A stretch of 64,000 bases of DNA from Oryzias latipes (taxonomy: Eukaryota; Chordata; Actinopteri; Beloniformes; Adrianichthyidae): assembly GCF_002234675.1 (NCBI RefSeq), contig NC_019866.2:434001-498000 (forward strand), in the 5' to 3' direction. The notes beneath the pieces are model-generated. The model was not told the origin of the DNA. It saw only the letters and a list, made by a program, of their open reading frames with translations, and did no database searches. A program made the translations under genes and the position numbers. Shown piece after piece: positions 1-9,649 of this stretch (positions within the stretch are counted from its first letter, which is position 1; each line of letters starts with the position of its first letter).

Positions 1-643
1 TTGGGACTCGACGACGTTTGGGACTCGGCGTTTGGGACTCGACGACGTTTGGGACTCGATGTTTGGGACTCGACGACGTTTGGGACTCGGCGTTTGGGAC
101 TCGACGACGTTTGGGACTCGATGTTTGGGACTCGACGACGTTTGGGACTCGACGACATTTGGGACTCGATGTTTGGGACTCGATGTTTGGGACTCGATGT
201 TTGGGACTCGATGTTTGGGACTCGGCGATTGGGACTCGACGACGTTTGGGACTCGATGTTTGGGACTCGGCGTTTGGGACTCGACGACGTTTGGGACTCG
301 GCGTTTGGGACTCGACGACGTTTGGGACTCGATGTTTGGGACTCGACGACGTTTGGGACTCGGCGTTTGGGACTCGACGACGTTTGGGACTCTATGTTTG
401 GGACTTGACGACGTTTGGGACTCGGCGTTTGGGACTCGACGACGTTTGGGACTCGATGTTTGGGACTCGACGACGTTTGGGACTCGATGTTTGGGACTCG
501 ACGACGTTTGGGACTCGACGACATTTGGGACTCGACGACGTTTGGGACTCGACGACGTTTGGGACTCGACGACATTTGGGACTCGACGACGTTTGGGACT
601 CGATGTTTGGGACTCGACGACGTTTGGGACTCGATGTTTGGGA
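1..643 (+). repeat. Minisatellite, 14/17-bp units (GTTTGGGACTCGAY core)
   Basis: Head-to-tail array of GTTTGGGACTCGACGAC (17 bp) alternating irregularly with 14-bp versions ending in GAT or GGC. It runs off the left edge of the window and ends at about 643, where unique sequence begins. All three forward frames stay open because the unit has no stop codon in any frame, so the long ORFs here are repeat artefacts and not genes. Confidence 0.95.
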
Positions 644-749
644 CCAGTGAACGGTGTTCTATTATTCTCATGATCAGGTTTTCCTCTTCCTGGTCCAGTT
701 TTTCTCTTTGAGGCATTTTTGTTGTTATCGTCATCGGTGAATTCCTGAC
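644..749. other. Short non-coding sequence before the first exon-like ORF
   Basis: AT/CT-rich sequence between the minisatellite and the ATG at 750. An in-frame TGA at 738-740 closes the reading frame upstream of that ATG. Nothing else is recognised. Confidence 0.5.
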
Positions 750-875
750 ATGTTGGAGCGTCTAAAGGCTGCGGATCAGAACATGACTTTGTTTGGAAAG
801 TTCTGGTCTGACTGTCAGCAGCTCGCATACTTCTACTCCAGGAAGCACCGCAGGCAATTGTTTGGGGTGCTGCAG
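750..875 (+). pseudogene. Exon-like ORF of an unrecognised gene, first segment
   Basis: The ATG at 750 follows an in-frame TGA at 738-740 and opens 42 codons (MLERLKAADQNMT..., ...FWSDCQQLAYF..., ...FGVLQ) that end at a consensus donor, CAG|GTGAGG, at 876. The composition is that of a normal charged and aromatic globular protein, unlike the repeat-derived ORFs nearby. The phase-0 end matches a phase-0 acceptor at 6843|6844, where a similar ORF resumes. I do not recognise the family. Downstream segments carry transposon insertions and frameshifts, so the locus now looks like a decayed gene or retained gene fragment. A chance ORF with a chance donor is the alternative. Confidence 0.4.
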
Positions 876-1082
876 GTGAGGAAGAGCTGATGAGGATGAT
901 GAGGGATGAAAAAGGACAGCTTCAAGTTTGACATGATTTACCATCTAGAGAACTGAAAAGAAGAATGTGTTTCAGCTCTCAGGAGCAAAAAAGTTCACAT
1001 TTATTTAAACTTTTAGAGAAAAACTTCCAAACAAAAGAATCGATTTTCTTTTACAAGCAAAGATTTTTAGGGAATTTAAGAT

Positions 1083-1425
1083 GTCCATTTGAAGATGATT
1101 TAGTGGATGAAGAAGCTCAGATAATACTTTTTCCACCATGAGAGGGTGATAAGACCACATATGGATGTTGGAAAGAGAAACTTTATACTTTGATCTAACT
1201 TCATTTTTTTTCAGTTAAGAGAAATCATTTTTTTGTTTAGTCTGTTTAAAAATAACATGTAGTTTTCAGACAGTTATTTTACTTTCATTCAAATAAATTC
1301 AATTAAGTAGGTGTAACTTTGGTGCTGCTGTTAGATCGGTACAGCAAGGAATGTGGGATACCATTCCCTTTGCCTGTCTGGATGGATTTGGGTTCAAGTG
1401 TGGGTTTTTGACCAAATGTGTTTAG
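1083..1425 (+). repeat. Left arm of a large imperfect inverted repeat
   Basis: About 340 bp matching the reverse complement of 4312-4671 with small indels and substitutions. Shared landmarks include GAAGATGATTTAGTGGATGA, the run CTCAGATAATAC, GTAGGTGTAACTTTGGTGCT and TTTGACCAAATGTGTTTAG. The two arms enclose the AAC-rich element, a TA microsatellite and a LINE fragment. They may be two oppositely inserted copies of one unidentified repeat family or the arms of a foldback-type element. Confidence 0.8.
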
Positions 1426-1449
1426 TTGTGCGAAACTCTTGCGTTGAAT

Positions 1450-2927
1450 GTTGTATAATCTCCATACGTCATCACAGCAGCAACGACAACAACGACGACA
1501 ACATCAACAACAACAAACAACAATAACAATGACGTCAACAACAATAACAACACCACCGCCAACAACAAAAACAACAGCAATAACACCAACACCAATAAAA
1601 ATAACGACAACAAAAATGACAAAAACAACGAAAACAACAACAGCAACAACAAAAACAACAGCATTAACAATAACAATAACGACAACAACAAAAATAACAA
1701 TAATGACAACAACAGCAACAACAACGACGACAACAACAACAATGAAAACAAAAACAACAGTAACAACAACAACAATAAAAATAACTACAACAACAACAAA
1801 AACAACAGCAACAACAATAACAATAATGACAACAACAACAACAAAAACAACAGCAACAACAACAATAACGAAAACATCATCAACGATGACGACAGCAAAA
1901 AAAACAATAACAATAACGACAAAAATAACAGCAATAACAACAACAACAACAATTATGACAACAACAACAACGAAAATAAAAACAACAACGACAATAAAAC
2001 AACAACAACAAAAACACCAACAACAACGAGAACGACAACAACGATGACAAAAACAACAACTGCAACCATAACAACAACGACAACAACAACAACAACGACA
2101 ACAGCAATCAAGACAACAAAAGCAACGACGACAACAATGACAGCATAACAAAGAGGACAACAACAACAACAACAATTATAACAATAACGACAACAAAAAT
2201 GACAACAACAACGAAAACAAAAACAACAACAATAACAATTACAAGAATGACAACAACAACGAAGGCAACAACAACAACAAACAACAACAACGATGACGAC
2301 AACAAAAACAAAGACAACAATAACGACAACAACAACAATGACAACAGCAACAACGACAACAACAACAACAATTACAAAAACAAAGACAAAATTAACAACA
2401 GCAACAACAAAAACAACAGCAACAACAATAACAATAATGACAACAACAACAAAAACATCAACAACGATGACGACAGCAAAAACAACAATAACAATAACGA
2501 CAACAACAACAACAAAAATAACAGCAATAACAACAACAATAACAATTATGACAACAACAACAACAAAAATAAAAACAACGACAAAAAAACAACAGCAACG
2601 ACAACAACAACAATGACAACAACAACAAAAACACCAACAACAACGAGAACGACAACAACGATGACAACAACGACAACTGCAACAATAACAACGACGACGA
2701 CAACAACGACAACAACAACGACGACGACAAAAGCAATCAAGACAACAAAAGCAACGATGCCAACAATGACAACAGCAACAACAACAACAGCAACAGCAAC
2801 AACAGCATAACAATAACGACAACAACAACAAAAACAACAGCAACAATGACAACAATATTGTTGTTGTTGATATTGTCGTCGTTGTTGTTGTCGTTGCTGC
2901 TGTGATGACGTATGAAGATTATACAAC
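1450..2927. mobile_element. AAC-rich array bounded by 41-bp terminal inverted repeats
   Basis: A 1.48-kb block made almost wholly of (AAC)n variants (AAT, GAC, AGC interruptions). It is bounded by 1450-1490 and 2887-2927, which are reverse complements over 41 bp with one mismatch (outer end GTTGTATAATCTYCATACG). Blocks recur internally, for example the AACACCAACAACAACGAGAA region near 2013 again near 2626, so the core grew by duplication. No target duplication is evident. The termini suggest a foldback-like or non-autonomous element whose interior was replaced by microsatellite. Long Asn/Thr/Val/Leu ORFs on both strands are artefacts. Confidence 0.6.
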
Positions 2928-3036
2928 CATCAAAAAAGTAACACGGCTGCATTAACAAAAGAAAGAGTTTCTGCTTTTAGTAGAACAGACAAAGTAAACG
3001 CACGAGTTTCTGATCTCATTTCCATTTTCCTTGTGA

Positions 3037-3039
<3 letters not shown>

Positions 3040-3088
<49 letters not shown>
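3040..3088. repeat. (TA)n microsatellite
   Basis: About 49 bp of uninterrupted TA dinucleotide. Confidence 0.98.
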
Positions 3089-3089
<1 letters not shown>

Positions 3090-3321
3090 CTTATCCAATT
3101 TTGCCAACTTAAATTAATTACTTCTGTTGGTAACAAAAAAATGAGTTACATTTATTCAACCTAATGTCTTACGTCTATAAAACTCAATAATTGTTTATAC
3201 AACTCAAATTTACGTATTTATCTAACTAAATGTCATATTTATCTAACTAAATGTCATATTACTCCAATTCAATTAATCTTTTTTCCATCTTAATTAATTA
3301 TAGTTTATATAGTATAGCTAG

Positions 3322-4047
3322 AGAGGTGGAGGTTTGCTCTGGAAAGAAGAGGCATGAAGGTCAGTTGTAGTAAGACAGAATACATGTGTCTGAACGAGAG
3401 GGATCAAGGTAGAAGCGTCAGGTTACAGGGGACTGAGGTGAAGAAGGTGCAGGAGTTTAAGTACTTGGGGTCAACAGTTCAGTGTGATGGGGAGTGTGGA
3501 AAAGAGGTGAAGAGGCGAGTGCAGGCAGGTTGGAGCGGTTGGAGGAAAGTGTCAGGAGTGTTGTGTGACAGAAGAGTGCCAGCAAGACTCAAAGGAAAGG
3601 TGTACAAGACAGTGGTGAGACCAGCTCTGCTCTATGGGTTAGAGACGGTAGCAGTGAGACAGAGACAAGAGGCTGAGATGGAGGTAGCAGAGATGAAGAT
3701 GTTGAGGTTCTCCTTAGGAGTGACCAGGTTAGACAGGATAAGGAACGAGTACATCAGAGGGACGGCTCATGTTGCCTGTGTTAGCGACAAAGTCAGAGAA
3801 GCCAGACTGAGATGGTTTGGACATGTTCAGAGGAGGGATAGTGGATATATTGGTAGAAGGATGTTGGAGATGGAGCTGCCTGGCAGGAGGGCAAGAGGAC
3901 GGCCAAAGAGGAGATATATGGATGTCTTAACAGAGGACATGAAGTTGGCTAACGTTAGGGTAGAAGATGTTTATGATAGAGTGAGGTGGAAAAGGATGAT
4001 TCGCTGTGGCGACCCCTGATGGGAAAAGCCGAAAGAGAAAGAAGAAT
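3322..4047 (+). mobile_element. 5'-truncated non-LTR retrotransposon, RTE/Expander-like
   Basis: An open frame at 3354-4019 encodes the C-terminal part of a LINE reverse transcriptase. It contains the post-palm segment with KYLGSTVQCDG, a thumb region with VRPALLYGLE, the conserved RWFGHVQRR block, and a tail ending in WKRMIRCGDP with a stop at 4017-4019. It is followed by the A/G-rich end (GGGAAAAGCCGAAAGAGAAAG) characteristic of this fish LINE type. The endonuclease and the catalytic YxDD half of the RT are absent, so this is a dead, 5'-truncated copy lying inside the large inverted repeat. Confidence 0.85.
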
Positions 4048-4311
4048 TAATTATAGTTTTTTAACTCTCAAATGTCTAAGTTTGAGCCGGCAGATATAGT
4101 CATTTTTATAACAATAAAAAAGACTGGGGGAAAATATGCACGGAGTGCACAAATTCATTACAGAATTTACCGTAATCGTCGTTACAGTTTCTGACCGTAG
4201 GGGTGCTTTATAAACTAATCATCCTCTCCTTCACTCTCACTCATGGTGCAGAGACGTAAGCTCAGTAGGGCAAAATAACTTGGCAAACATGGCAAAACAC
4301 AGTAAAACAGC
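4048..4311. other. Unannotated sequence between LINE fragment and right inverted arm
   Basis: Mixed-composition sequence with no ORF or recognisable repeat. A shorter stretch of the same kind at 2928-3039 and 3089-3321 is AT-rich and also without a recognisable feature. Confidence 0.4.
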
Positions 4312-4671
4312 TAAACAACTAAACACATTTGGTCAAAAACCCACACTTAAACCCAAATCCGTCCAGACAGGCAAAGGGAATGATATCCCAGAATCCTTTG
4401 CGGTGCCGATCTAACAGCAGCACCAAAGTTACACCTACTTAATTGAATTAATTTGAATGAAAGTAAAATAACTGTCTGAAAACTACGTGTTATTTTTAAG
4501 GTGACCTAAGAAAAAAAGGATTTATCTTAACTGAAACAAATAATGAAGTTACATCAAAGTAAAAAAATTATTCTTCCAACATCCATGTGTGGTCTTATCA
4601 CCCTCTCACTGTGGAAAAAGTATTATCTGAGCTTCTTCATCCACTAAATCATCTTCAAATGGACACGCCAT
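4312..4671 (-). repeat. Right arm of the large inverted repeat
   Basis: Reverse-complement partner of 1083-1425, about 85-90% similar by eye. The sequence continuing to about 4878 has no counterpart next to the left arm and contains no recognised gene. Confidence 0.8.
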
Positions 4672-4878
4672 GCTGCTTCACCTCTCTGAAAACAAACTAA
4701 CCTTCAACTAAACCTGCTCCAGACCAGGTTATGTTCAGAGCATGAGTTGCTGTGGCAACTTGACCTACCCTGAAACATACCTCCATTTCTGGAACCGAAA
4801 GCTGAGGTTATCAACTTCCTTAGCCTCTAACTTACCGTGAGAGCTAGCATAACCTGCTTTCTGGAATACCCCCCAGGA

Positions 4879-5508
4879 ATAACAACAAAAATAACAAAAA
4901 CGACAACAACAAAAACAACGGCAACAATAACAACAACAATAACAACAAAAACAACAACAATCACAATAACGACAAAAACAAAAGCAACAATAACAATAAC
5001 AACAACAACAAAAACAACAAGAACAACAATCACAATAACAACAACAACAGCAACAATAACAACAACGACAACAGCAACAACAACAACAACAACGATAAAA
5101 ACAATAACAACGACAACAGCAATAATGACAACAGCAACAATGACAACGACAGCATCAACATCGACGACGACGACAACAACAAAAACAATAACAATAATGC
5201 CAACACCAAAAACAACAACAATACCAACAACAACAACAGCAATAACAACAACAAAAACAACCATAACAATGACAACAACAACAAAAATAAAAAAAGCAAA
5301 AATAACAATAATAACAACAACGACAACAACAACAACAACGAAAACACAACAACAACTACGACAACAACAACGACAGCAAAAGCAACAGCAACAACTATAA
5401 TAACAATAACGACAACAAAAACAACAACAATAACAATAACGACAACAAAAACAACAGCAATAACAACAACAACAACAACAATAACAATAACGACAACAAA
5501 AACAACTT
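4879..5508. repeat. AAC-rich microsatellite array, left half
   Basis: (AAC)n with frequent AAT, GAC and AGC interruptions. It is split from a second array (6463-6730) by the Harbinger-like element at 5509-6462, so the two are best read as one array interrupted by insertion. Confidence 0.93.
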
Positions 5509-6462
5509 GGGCCTGTTTCAGAAAGGAGGTTAAGTCCCTAACGTCAGTCAGCAGTCGCCACAAATGGAAACCAATAGTTATTTCATTGCTCACTATACAT
5601 TGTTATCACATATAACTAGATCCACTGTCATTATTTAAACGTTTGTGATCATTAATTTCAATCATTTTGGATAAATAATGAGTTTTAGATGATGTTGCTA
5701 TCATTAGATAATTTACAGTTTCCCATAGACTATAAGGCTATATATAAAATGATAGAATATTAGGGCCACAGAGGGAAAAAAAGACAAGTCATAATATTGT
5801 AACCAGTTGTTTTAAAGGAGGACAGTTGATAAAATGACAGATGTGGGGCATTTCGTGAAATTGTCCTTCAGTATGGTTTCATAAACGAAGACATGCTGAT
5901 GTGCCAGAATATGAAGGATCACATTGTCACAACTATCAAAACTGTAAAAAGAATATGTTGCTCTTCATCAGAAAGAACCAGCCTCATAAATTTATGACTT
6001 TATCCTTTTTCCTCAGTGGGCCCTGGTACTCTGTCATATAAAATACACATTCCATTAAAATATGAAAACACAATGTGTAACATTATGTTCCTTTATTGAA
6101 TAAGGACAAAACAAAGCAGGTAAACTTTATCACTGTGGCGGTGTTGCCTTTCTTCTTAATTATATCTTTTACCTCCTCGTATGCCTCCATGAGGATTTGT
6201 GCTTCCGACGGGGAAAAGTACGTGGCTCTAGTTGCCATGGTGAATCAGTTAATCTGTGATCTGTGGCGGGGTCTATTTGAGTGAGCAGTGAGCACACACC
6301 TATCCAGGATTGGTTTCACCTGGCTCAATGAATGCGTGTCTGCTCATCCTGGCTTGGTCTTTGTGAAACCAATTAAGCCTGGACGCACATGTTTTGGATT
6401 CATTGAGCTCAGCTTTGTCATTTATCCTGGATGTCTTTATTTCACTTTTGTGCAACAGGCCT
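5509..6462. mobile_element. Non-autonomous PIF/Harbinger-like element with Myb/SANT gene remnant
   Basis: It begins GGGCCTGTTTCAGAAAGGAG and ends ...TGCAACAGGCCT, giving short imperfect terminal inverted repeats of the GGGCCTGTT type seen in the better preserved element at 6904. On the - strand 6238-6113 reads as the start of a Myb/SANT-like DNA-binding protein (MATRATYFSPSEAQIL, then EAYEEVKDII and KKKGNTATVIK), the accessory protein that Harbinger elements encode beside their transposase. It stops soon after at the family's usual helix and is truncated. No transposase part is present. It sits within an AAC array. Confidence 0.65.
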
Positions 6463-6730
6463 CAACAACAAAAATAAAAACAGCAATAATAACAACAACA
6501 GCAACAACAACAACGAAAACAACAACTGCGACAACAACAACAACAACCACAGCAAAAACAACAACGACAAAAAAACAACAGCAGCAACAACAACAATAAT
6601 GACGACAAGATTAGCAACAACAGCAATAACAATAATGACAACTACAACAACAGCAACAACAACAATGACAACAGCAACAACAACAACAGCAACAACAACA
6701 ACAACAGCAACGACGACAGCAATAAGAACG
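6463..6730. repeat. AAC-rich microsatellite array, right half
   Basis: Continuation of the array at 4879-5508 on the far side of the inserted element, with the same interrupted (AAC)n composition. Confidence 0.9.
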
Positions 6731-6843
6731 ACGACAACAACAACAACAGTGATGATACTAATAATAATGATGCACGCCGCAGCTCTTTAAATGTTTCTTT
6801 TGTTGAAGTTTTAACCTGATGGATCAGCTCTGTTTTCCTTTAG

Positions 6844-6903
6844 AGTTTAAAGGTTCTTCATGAAGATCATCTGGATTTCTTCTCTGCTGATCTCCTTCAA
6901 CAG
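6844..6903 (+). pseudogene. Exon-like ORF of the unrecognised gene, second segment (5' part)
   Basis: A pyrimidine-rich acceptor TTTTCCTTTTAG precedes AGT at 6844, in phase 0 with the donor at 876. Twenty codons (SLKVLHEDHLDFFSADLLQ plus Q) run to a CAG codon at 6901-6903, which is the target site of the Harbinger element at 6904-8614. The same reading frame resumes at 8618 after the duplicated CAG. The product is unrecognised. Confidence 0.4.
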
Positions 6904-7231
6904 GGGCCTGTTTCACAAAGGAGGTTAAGTTCAAACTCTGAGTTCATAAACCCTGAAATCAGGGAAACCCTGGGTTTTCCGTTTCAGAATCGGAGGTTTG
7001 TCAAACCAGAGAAAGCAGAGTAAGTCAAACCCGTTTCTGAAAGAGAGGTAACTTTTACTCGGAGTCAGTATCCATGGTTACTTATGCTGTGAACCTAACC
7101 TGGTCGGGAGCAGGTTTTATTCTCCAAACTCAAAGTTTTTGCCGGTCCCCTCCCCTTTTTAAAGACGAAGCGGTATATTTCGCTTCAACCTTCATTGCCC
7201 ACATTTCCGTCACACGATCTAAGTGACAAGA

Positions 7232-7408
7232 ATGGCTTGTCCTTTTTTGGAGGACCCAATAGACGAGGAGGCTGCATTAATTCGTAGAGAATTACATTTA
7301 CCTCGTACGAGGATTTTGAGACCTCGACTCGATGTTTTGTCATTTCCCCATACGTTTTTGTTTGAGCGTCACCGTTTTTCGTTGCAGTCAATCACATATA
7401 TAAAATGA
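7232..7408 (+). pseudogene. Harbinger transposase N-terminal remnant
   Basis: From the ATG at 7232 the frame reads MACPFLEDPIDEEAALIRRE and goes on to a FERHRFSLQSI block, the N-terminal helix-rich segment characteristic of fish HARBI1-type transposases. It terminates after about 58 codons. The DDE catalytic domain is not present, so no activity is expected. Confidence 0.75.
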
Positions 7409-8227
7409 AAACAACATTAGGTCTTGCTATGTAGATGTTTCATATGTCAAATATATTTATACTTCATTTTTAGCTGCTGCCATGTTCTTTTAATTCCTGC
7501 AGGATTGCATCTACATGAAAATGAAATCAGGGACATTTAATTAGATTAATGTAACAATTACTTTTTGGAAACACAATTTTCTAGCACTTCTTACTTTCTT
7601 AATCCCATATAAACCTATACCACTTGATCAATACAAGGGTAGTGTTGCAGCGTGTGTGTGTGCTGAGCGGGGTGCGATCCACGAGAGACAAGGGGAGGGG
7701 CGAGTGCAGGTGCAGATGGGGGGGGGGGGGGGTGAGCACGGATGAGGAGGACGGAGAAGGTGTCATTCCCAGAATAACTGTTTTGGAGTCATTCTTATTC
7801 CGCTCTGGAGGTTGAGGGTTTCCAACGGGAAGTGAACCCCGAAGGAGAATTCCCTTCGGCCCTGAAGGAAATCTCCCCTGAGCTTCTGACCACGGTCGGA
7901 AAAGACGAGAGAAAAGAAGGAAGTCTTTGCGCAGCGAAAGGTTCAACAGTAGACAAAAGTTCACCTTTAAAAACACAATTGCATGTATTAATATTAAACT
8001 GACCAACGTTTGCTAGAGGGGAAGGTTAACAAAAAAGTCCTCTAAACATTACCGACGTTAAATGCATTTTCCCCAGATTGGTTCTGTACACTATGCAGCA
8101 TTTCATGCAATTACACCAGGAATAACACTTCAAAAGTACACCTAAATATCACCATTTTTCATTTCACTCCTTACGCTATTTAAAAAATTATTACAGCCAA
8201 TATTTTATAACAATGATTTAAATGCAA

Positions 8228-8401
8228 ACTTAGGCATTAACTTGAGCAGCTATGTTTTCCACGCTAACTGTCTCTGTTTTGCAGATGCAGCGGTGTTGCT
8301 TTTCTTCCGGAATATGTGCTCATATTCACTGTAACTCTGCAGCAGCACGTCAAGTTCAGCTGGAGAAAAATAGGCAGACCTCTTTTTTTCACGGTTGCCA
8401 T
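8228..8401 (-). pseudogene. Harbinger Myb/SANT-like protein remnant
   Basis: On the - strand the sequence encodes KRSAYFSPAELDVLLQSYSE followed by an EHIFRKKSNTAAS-type helix, the Myb/SANT DNA-binding domain supplied by Harbinger elements. The ATG at 8401 is out of frame with this domain because of an indel in the A-run. A second indel near 8255 throws the normal end of the helix (ENIAAQVNA) out of frame. The gene is therefore dead. Confidence 0.75.
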
Positions 8402-8617
8402 GGTGACTCGTGATATCTGCGCTCCATTGATAATGGCTTCTTATAGACGCGGTGCGCACGCTCACCTCCGAATCAGTCCACTCAGAGTTGATTGATCTAA
8501 CGCGGATCAGCTGCTCTGAAACTGAAAACTCAGAGTTGTTAATCTCTCGATTGACCAACTCAGAGTTCAGGTTTGACCTCAGAGTTGGTTGAACCTCCTT
8601 TGTGAAACAGGCCCCAG

Positions 8618-8810
8618 GAGATTTCCCTGAAGAAAGCAGCACTAATCTGCAGGATTTCAGCAGATTAACAGGACAAAGAACCTGCAAGATGGGAAGGTGA
8701 GGTTTGCGACAGTTCTATGTCAGCCAGTCTGTATGAAGGAGTGGAGTCGGTTCGAGCACCGGCTGGACGCTAAACCTTTGTCCTTCTACAAACTTATGAA
8801 AGTTCTGAAC
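8618..8810 (+). pseudogene. Exon-like ORF of the unrecognised gene, second segment (3' part, frameshifted)
   Basis: After the Harbinger insertion the frame resumes at GAG 8618 (EISLKKAALICR) and hits TAA at 8666-8668. One frame over, from about 8655, an equally convincing ORF continues (FQQINRTKNLQDGKVRF, ...VCMKEWSRFEHRL..., ...LSFYKLMKVLN) to 8810. This implies a single +1 frameshift. The same frame ends in the 12-mer AAAGTTCTGAAC, which is repeated at 9593-9604, after a retroposed insertion. Confidence 0.4.
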
Positions 8811-9064
8811 CAGGGGCCTGTTTCAGAAAGGAGGTTCAACCAACCAGTGTTCTGACAGCCTGACAGACAAATGCATGCAGTGTGTGTGTCTCCTCTGCCT
8901 CCTCCTGCATAGCTGGAAGGGGATCGATTCCCCTGCAGACGGAGAGGAGGTCTGTCTGTTTGTGGCTGAAGACCTCCTGGCCGGAAAAAAACTGGTGGTC
9001 TGGACCCGGATCAGAAAAAGATCCGGCAGAGAGGATGGATGGAAAATCATGGGGTTATTTTTGC

Positions 9065-9535
9065 ATTTGCTTGTGAGCAGTACGTACCCCCAGCTCTCGT
9101 AAGATTGCAGGTTCAATTCCCACCTTGCACGCCCATGAGTCAAAGTGTCCTTGGGCAAGACACTGATCCCCACCTTGCCTCTGGTGGTAGGCAGGCGCCT
9201 GTGTTTGGCAGCGGAGTGGTCACCAGTGTGTGAATGTGTGTGTGAATGTGTGTGTGAATGTGTGTGTGACTGGGTGAATGGGTCTGTGACTGTAAAGCGC
9301 TTTGTCCTTGTAGGAAGAAAGGCGCTATATAAGTATACGCCAGAGGTGGGCACTGAGGGCCGCATTCCTGCATGTTTTCCAGCATACCCTGCTCTGGCGT
9401 GTTCTAATTGGCTGGACACACCTTAACCAGGTAATCAGCCATGAGTAGGGCAAGACTATCTGGAAATCATGCAGACACACCGGCCCTCGAGGCCTGGAAT
9501 TGCCCACCCCTGGTATACGCCATTTACCATTTACC
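9065..9535 (+). mobile_element. tRNA-derived SINE, interrupted by a MITE
   Basis: A Pol III B-box-like GGTTCAATTCC lies at 9110-9120, followed by the conserved AGTGTCCTTGGGCAAGACAC core, a TGTGTGTGAA-rich stretch and the tail AAAGCGCTTTG...GGCGCTATATAAGT with terminal CCATTTACCATTTACC. This is the organisation of widespread fish tRNA-type SINEs with an L2-like tail. A 172-bp hAT MITE splits the tail at 9341-9512. The B-box belongs to the SINE and is not a tRNA gene. Confidence 0.7.
9341..9512. mobile_element. hAT MITE with perfect 8-bp target duplication GTATACGC
   Basis: Terminal inverted repeats CAGAGGTGGGCA... and ...TTGCCCACCCCTG bound 172 bp. GTATACGC is present immediately on both sides (9333-9340 and 9513-9520), the 8-bp signature of hAT insertion. 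No coding capacity. It is inserted in the tail of the SINE and is therefore younger than it. Confidence 0.9.
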
Positions 9536-9604
9536 ATGTGACCTGCATGAGCGTACATATTATTCTTGTGTTTAGAAAAAATTCAAACGTTTAAAGTTCT
9601 GAAC

Positions 9605-9644
9605 AGACTTGTTAGCTGAACAGGTTGCTCCTGAAAAGCCGTGA
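9605..9644 (+). pseudogene. Possible C-terminal end of the unrecognised gene
   Basis: After the second copy of AAAGTTCTGAAC the frame continues as RLVS then TGA. Shifted by one base it reads EQVAPEKP and ends in TGA at 9642-9644. This resembles the end of the ORF seen at 8655-8810, again frameshifted. Confidence is low because the segment is short. Confidence 0.25.
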
Positions 9645-9649
9645 CTCTG

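Larger units (their letters stand above)
6904..8614 (+). mobile_element. PIF/Harbinger transposon, degenerate, with 3-bp CAG target duplication
   Basis: Termini GGGCCTGTTTCACAAAGGAG... and ...CCTTTGTGAAACAGGCCC are inverted repeats of more than 20 bp. The element is flanked by CAG at 6901-6903 and 8615-8617, the 3-bp duplication expected for PIF/Harbinger. It carries remnants of both genes typical of the family: a transposase N-terminus on + and a Myb/SANT protein on -. Both are broken, so it is not autonomous. G-run 7718-7731 and the rest of the interior show nothing else. Confidence 0.85.
8811..9592 (+). mobile_element. Composite insertion flanked by 12-bp direct repeat AAAGTTCTGAAC
   Basis: AAAGTTCTGAAC occurs at 8799-8810 and again at 9593-9604, directly flanking this 782-bp block, as expected for a target duplication made by LINE-mediated retroposition. 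The block starts with a solitary Harbinger-like terminus (GGGCCTGTTTCAGAAAGGAG from 8814). It continues through an unidentified segment (about 8845-9064, open in several frames) into a SINE with a nested MITE. Confidence 0.6.

Noticed and set aside
1448-2855. Long Thr/Asn-rich and Val/Leu/Cys-rich ORFs on both strands
   Set aside because: They are direct translations of (AAC)n and its complement, with no stop because the repeat lacks stop codons.
9105-9125. tRNA gene suggested by a good B-box
   Set aside because: No cloverleaf or anticodon arm surrounds it. The B-box belongs to a SINE with the typical fish SINE tail.
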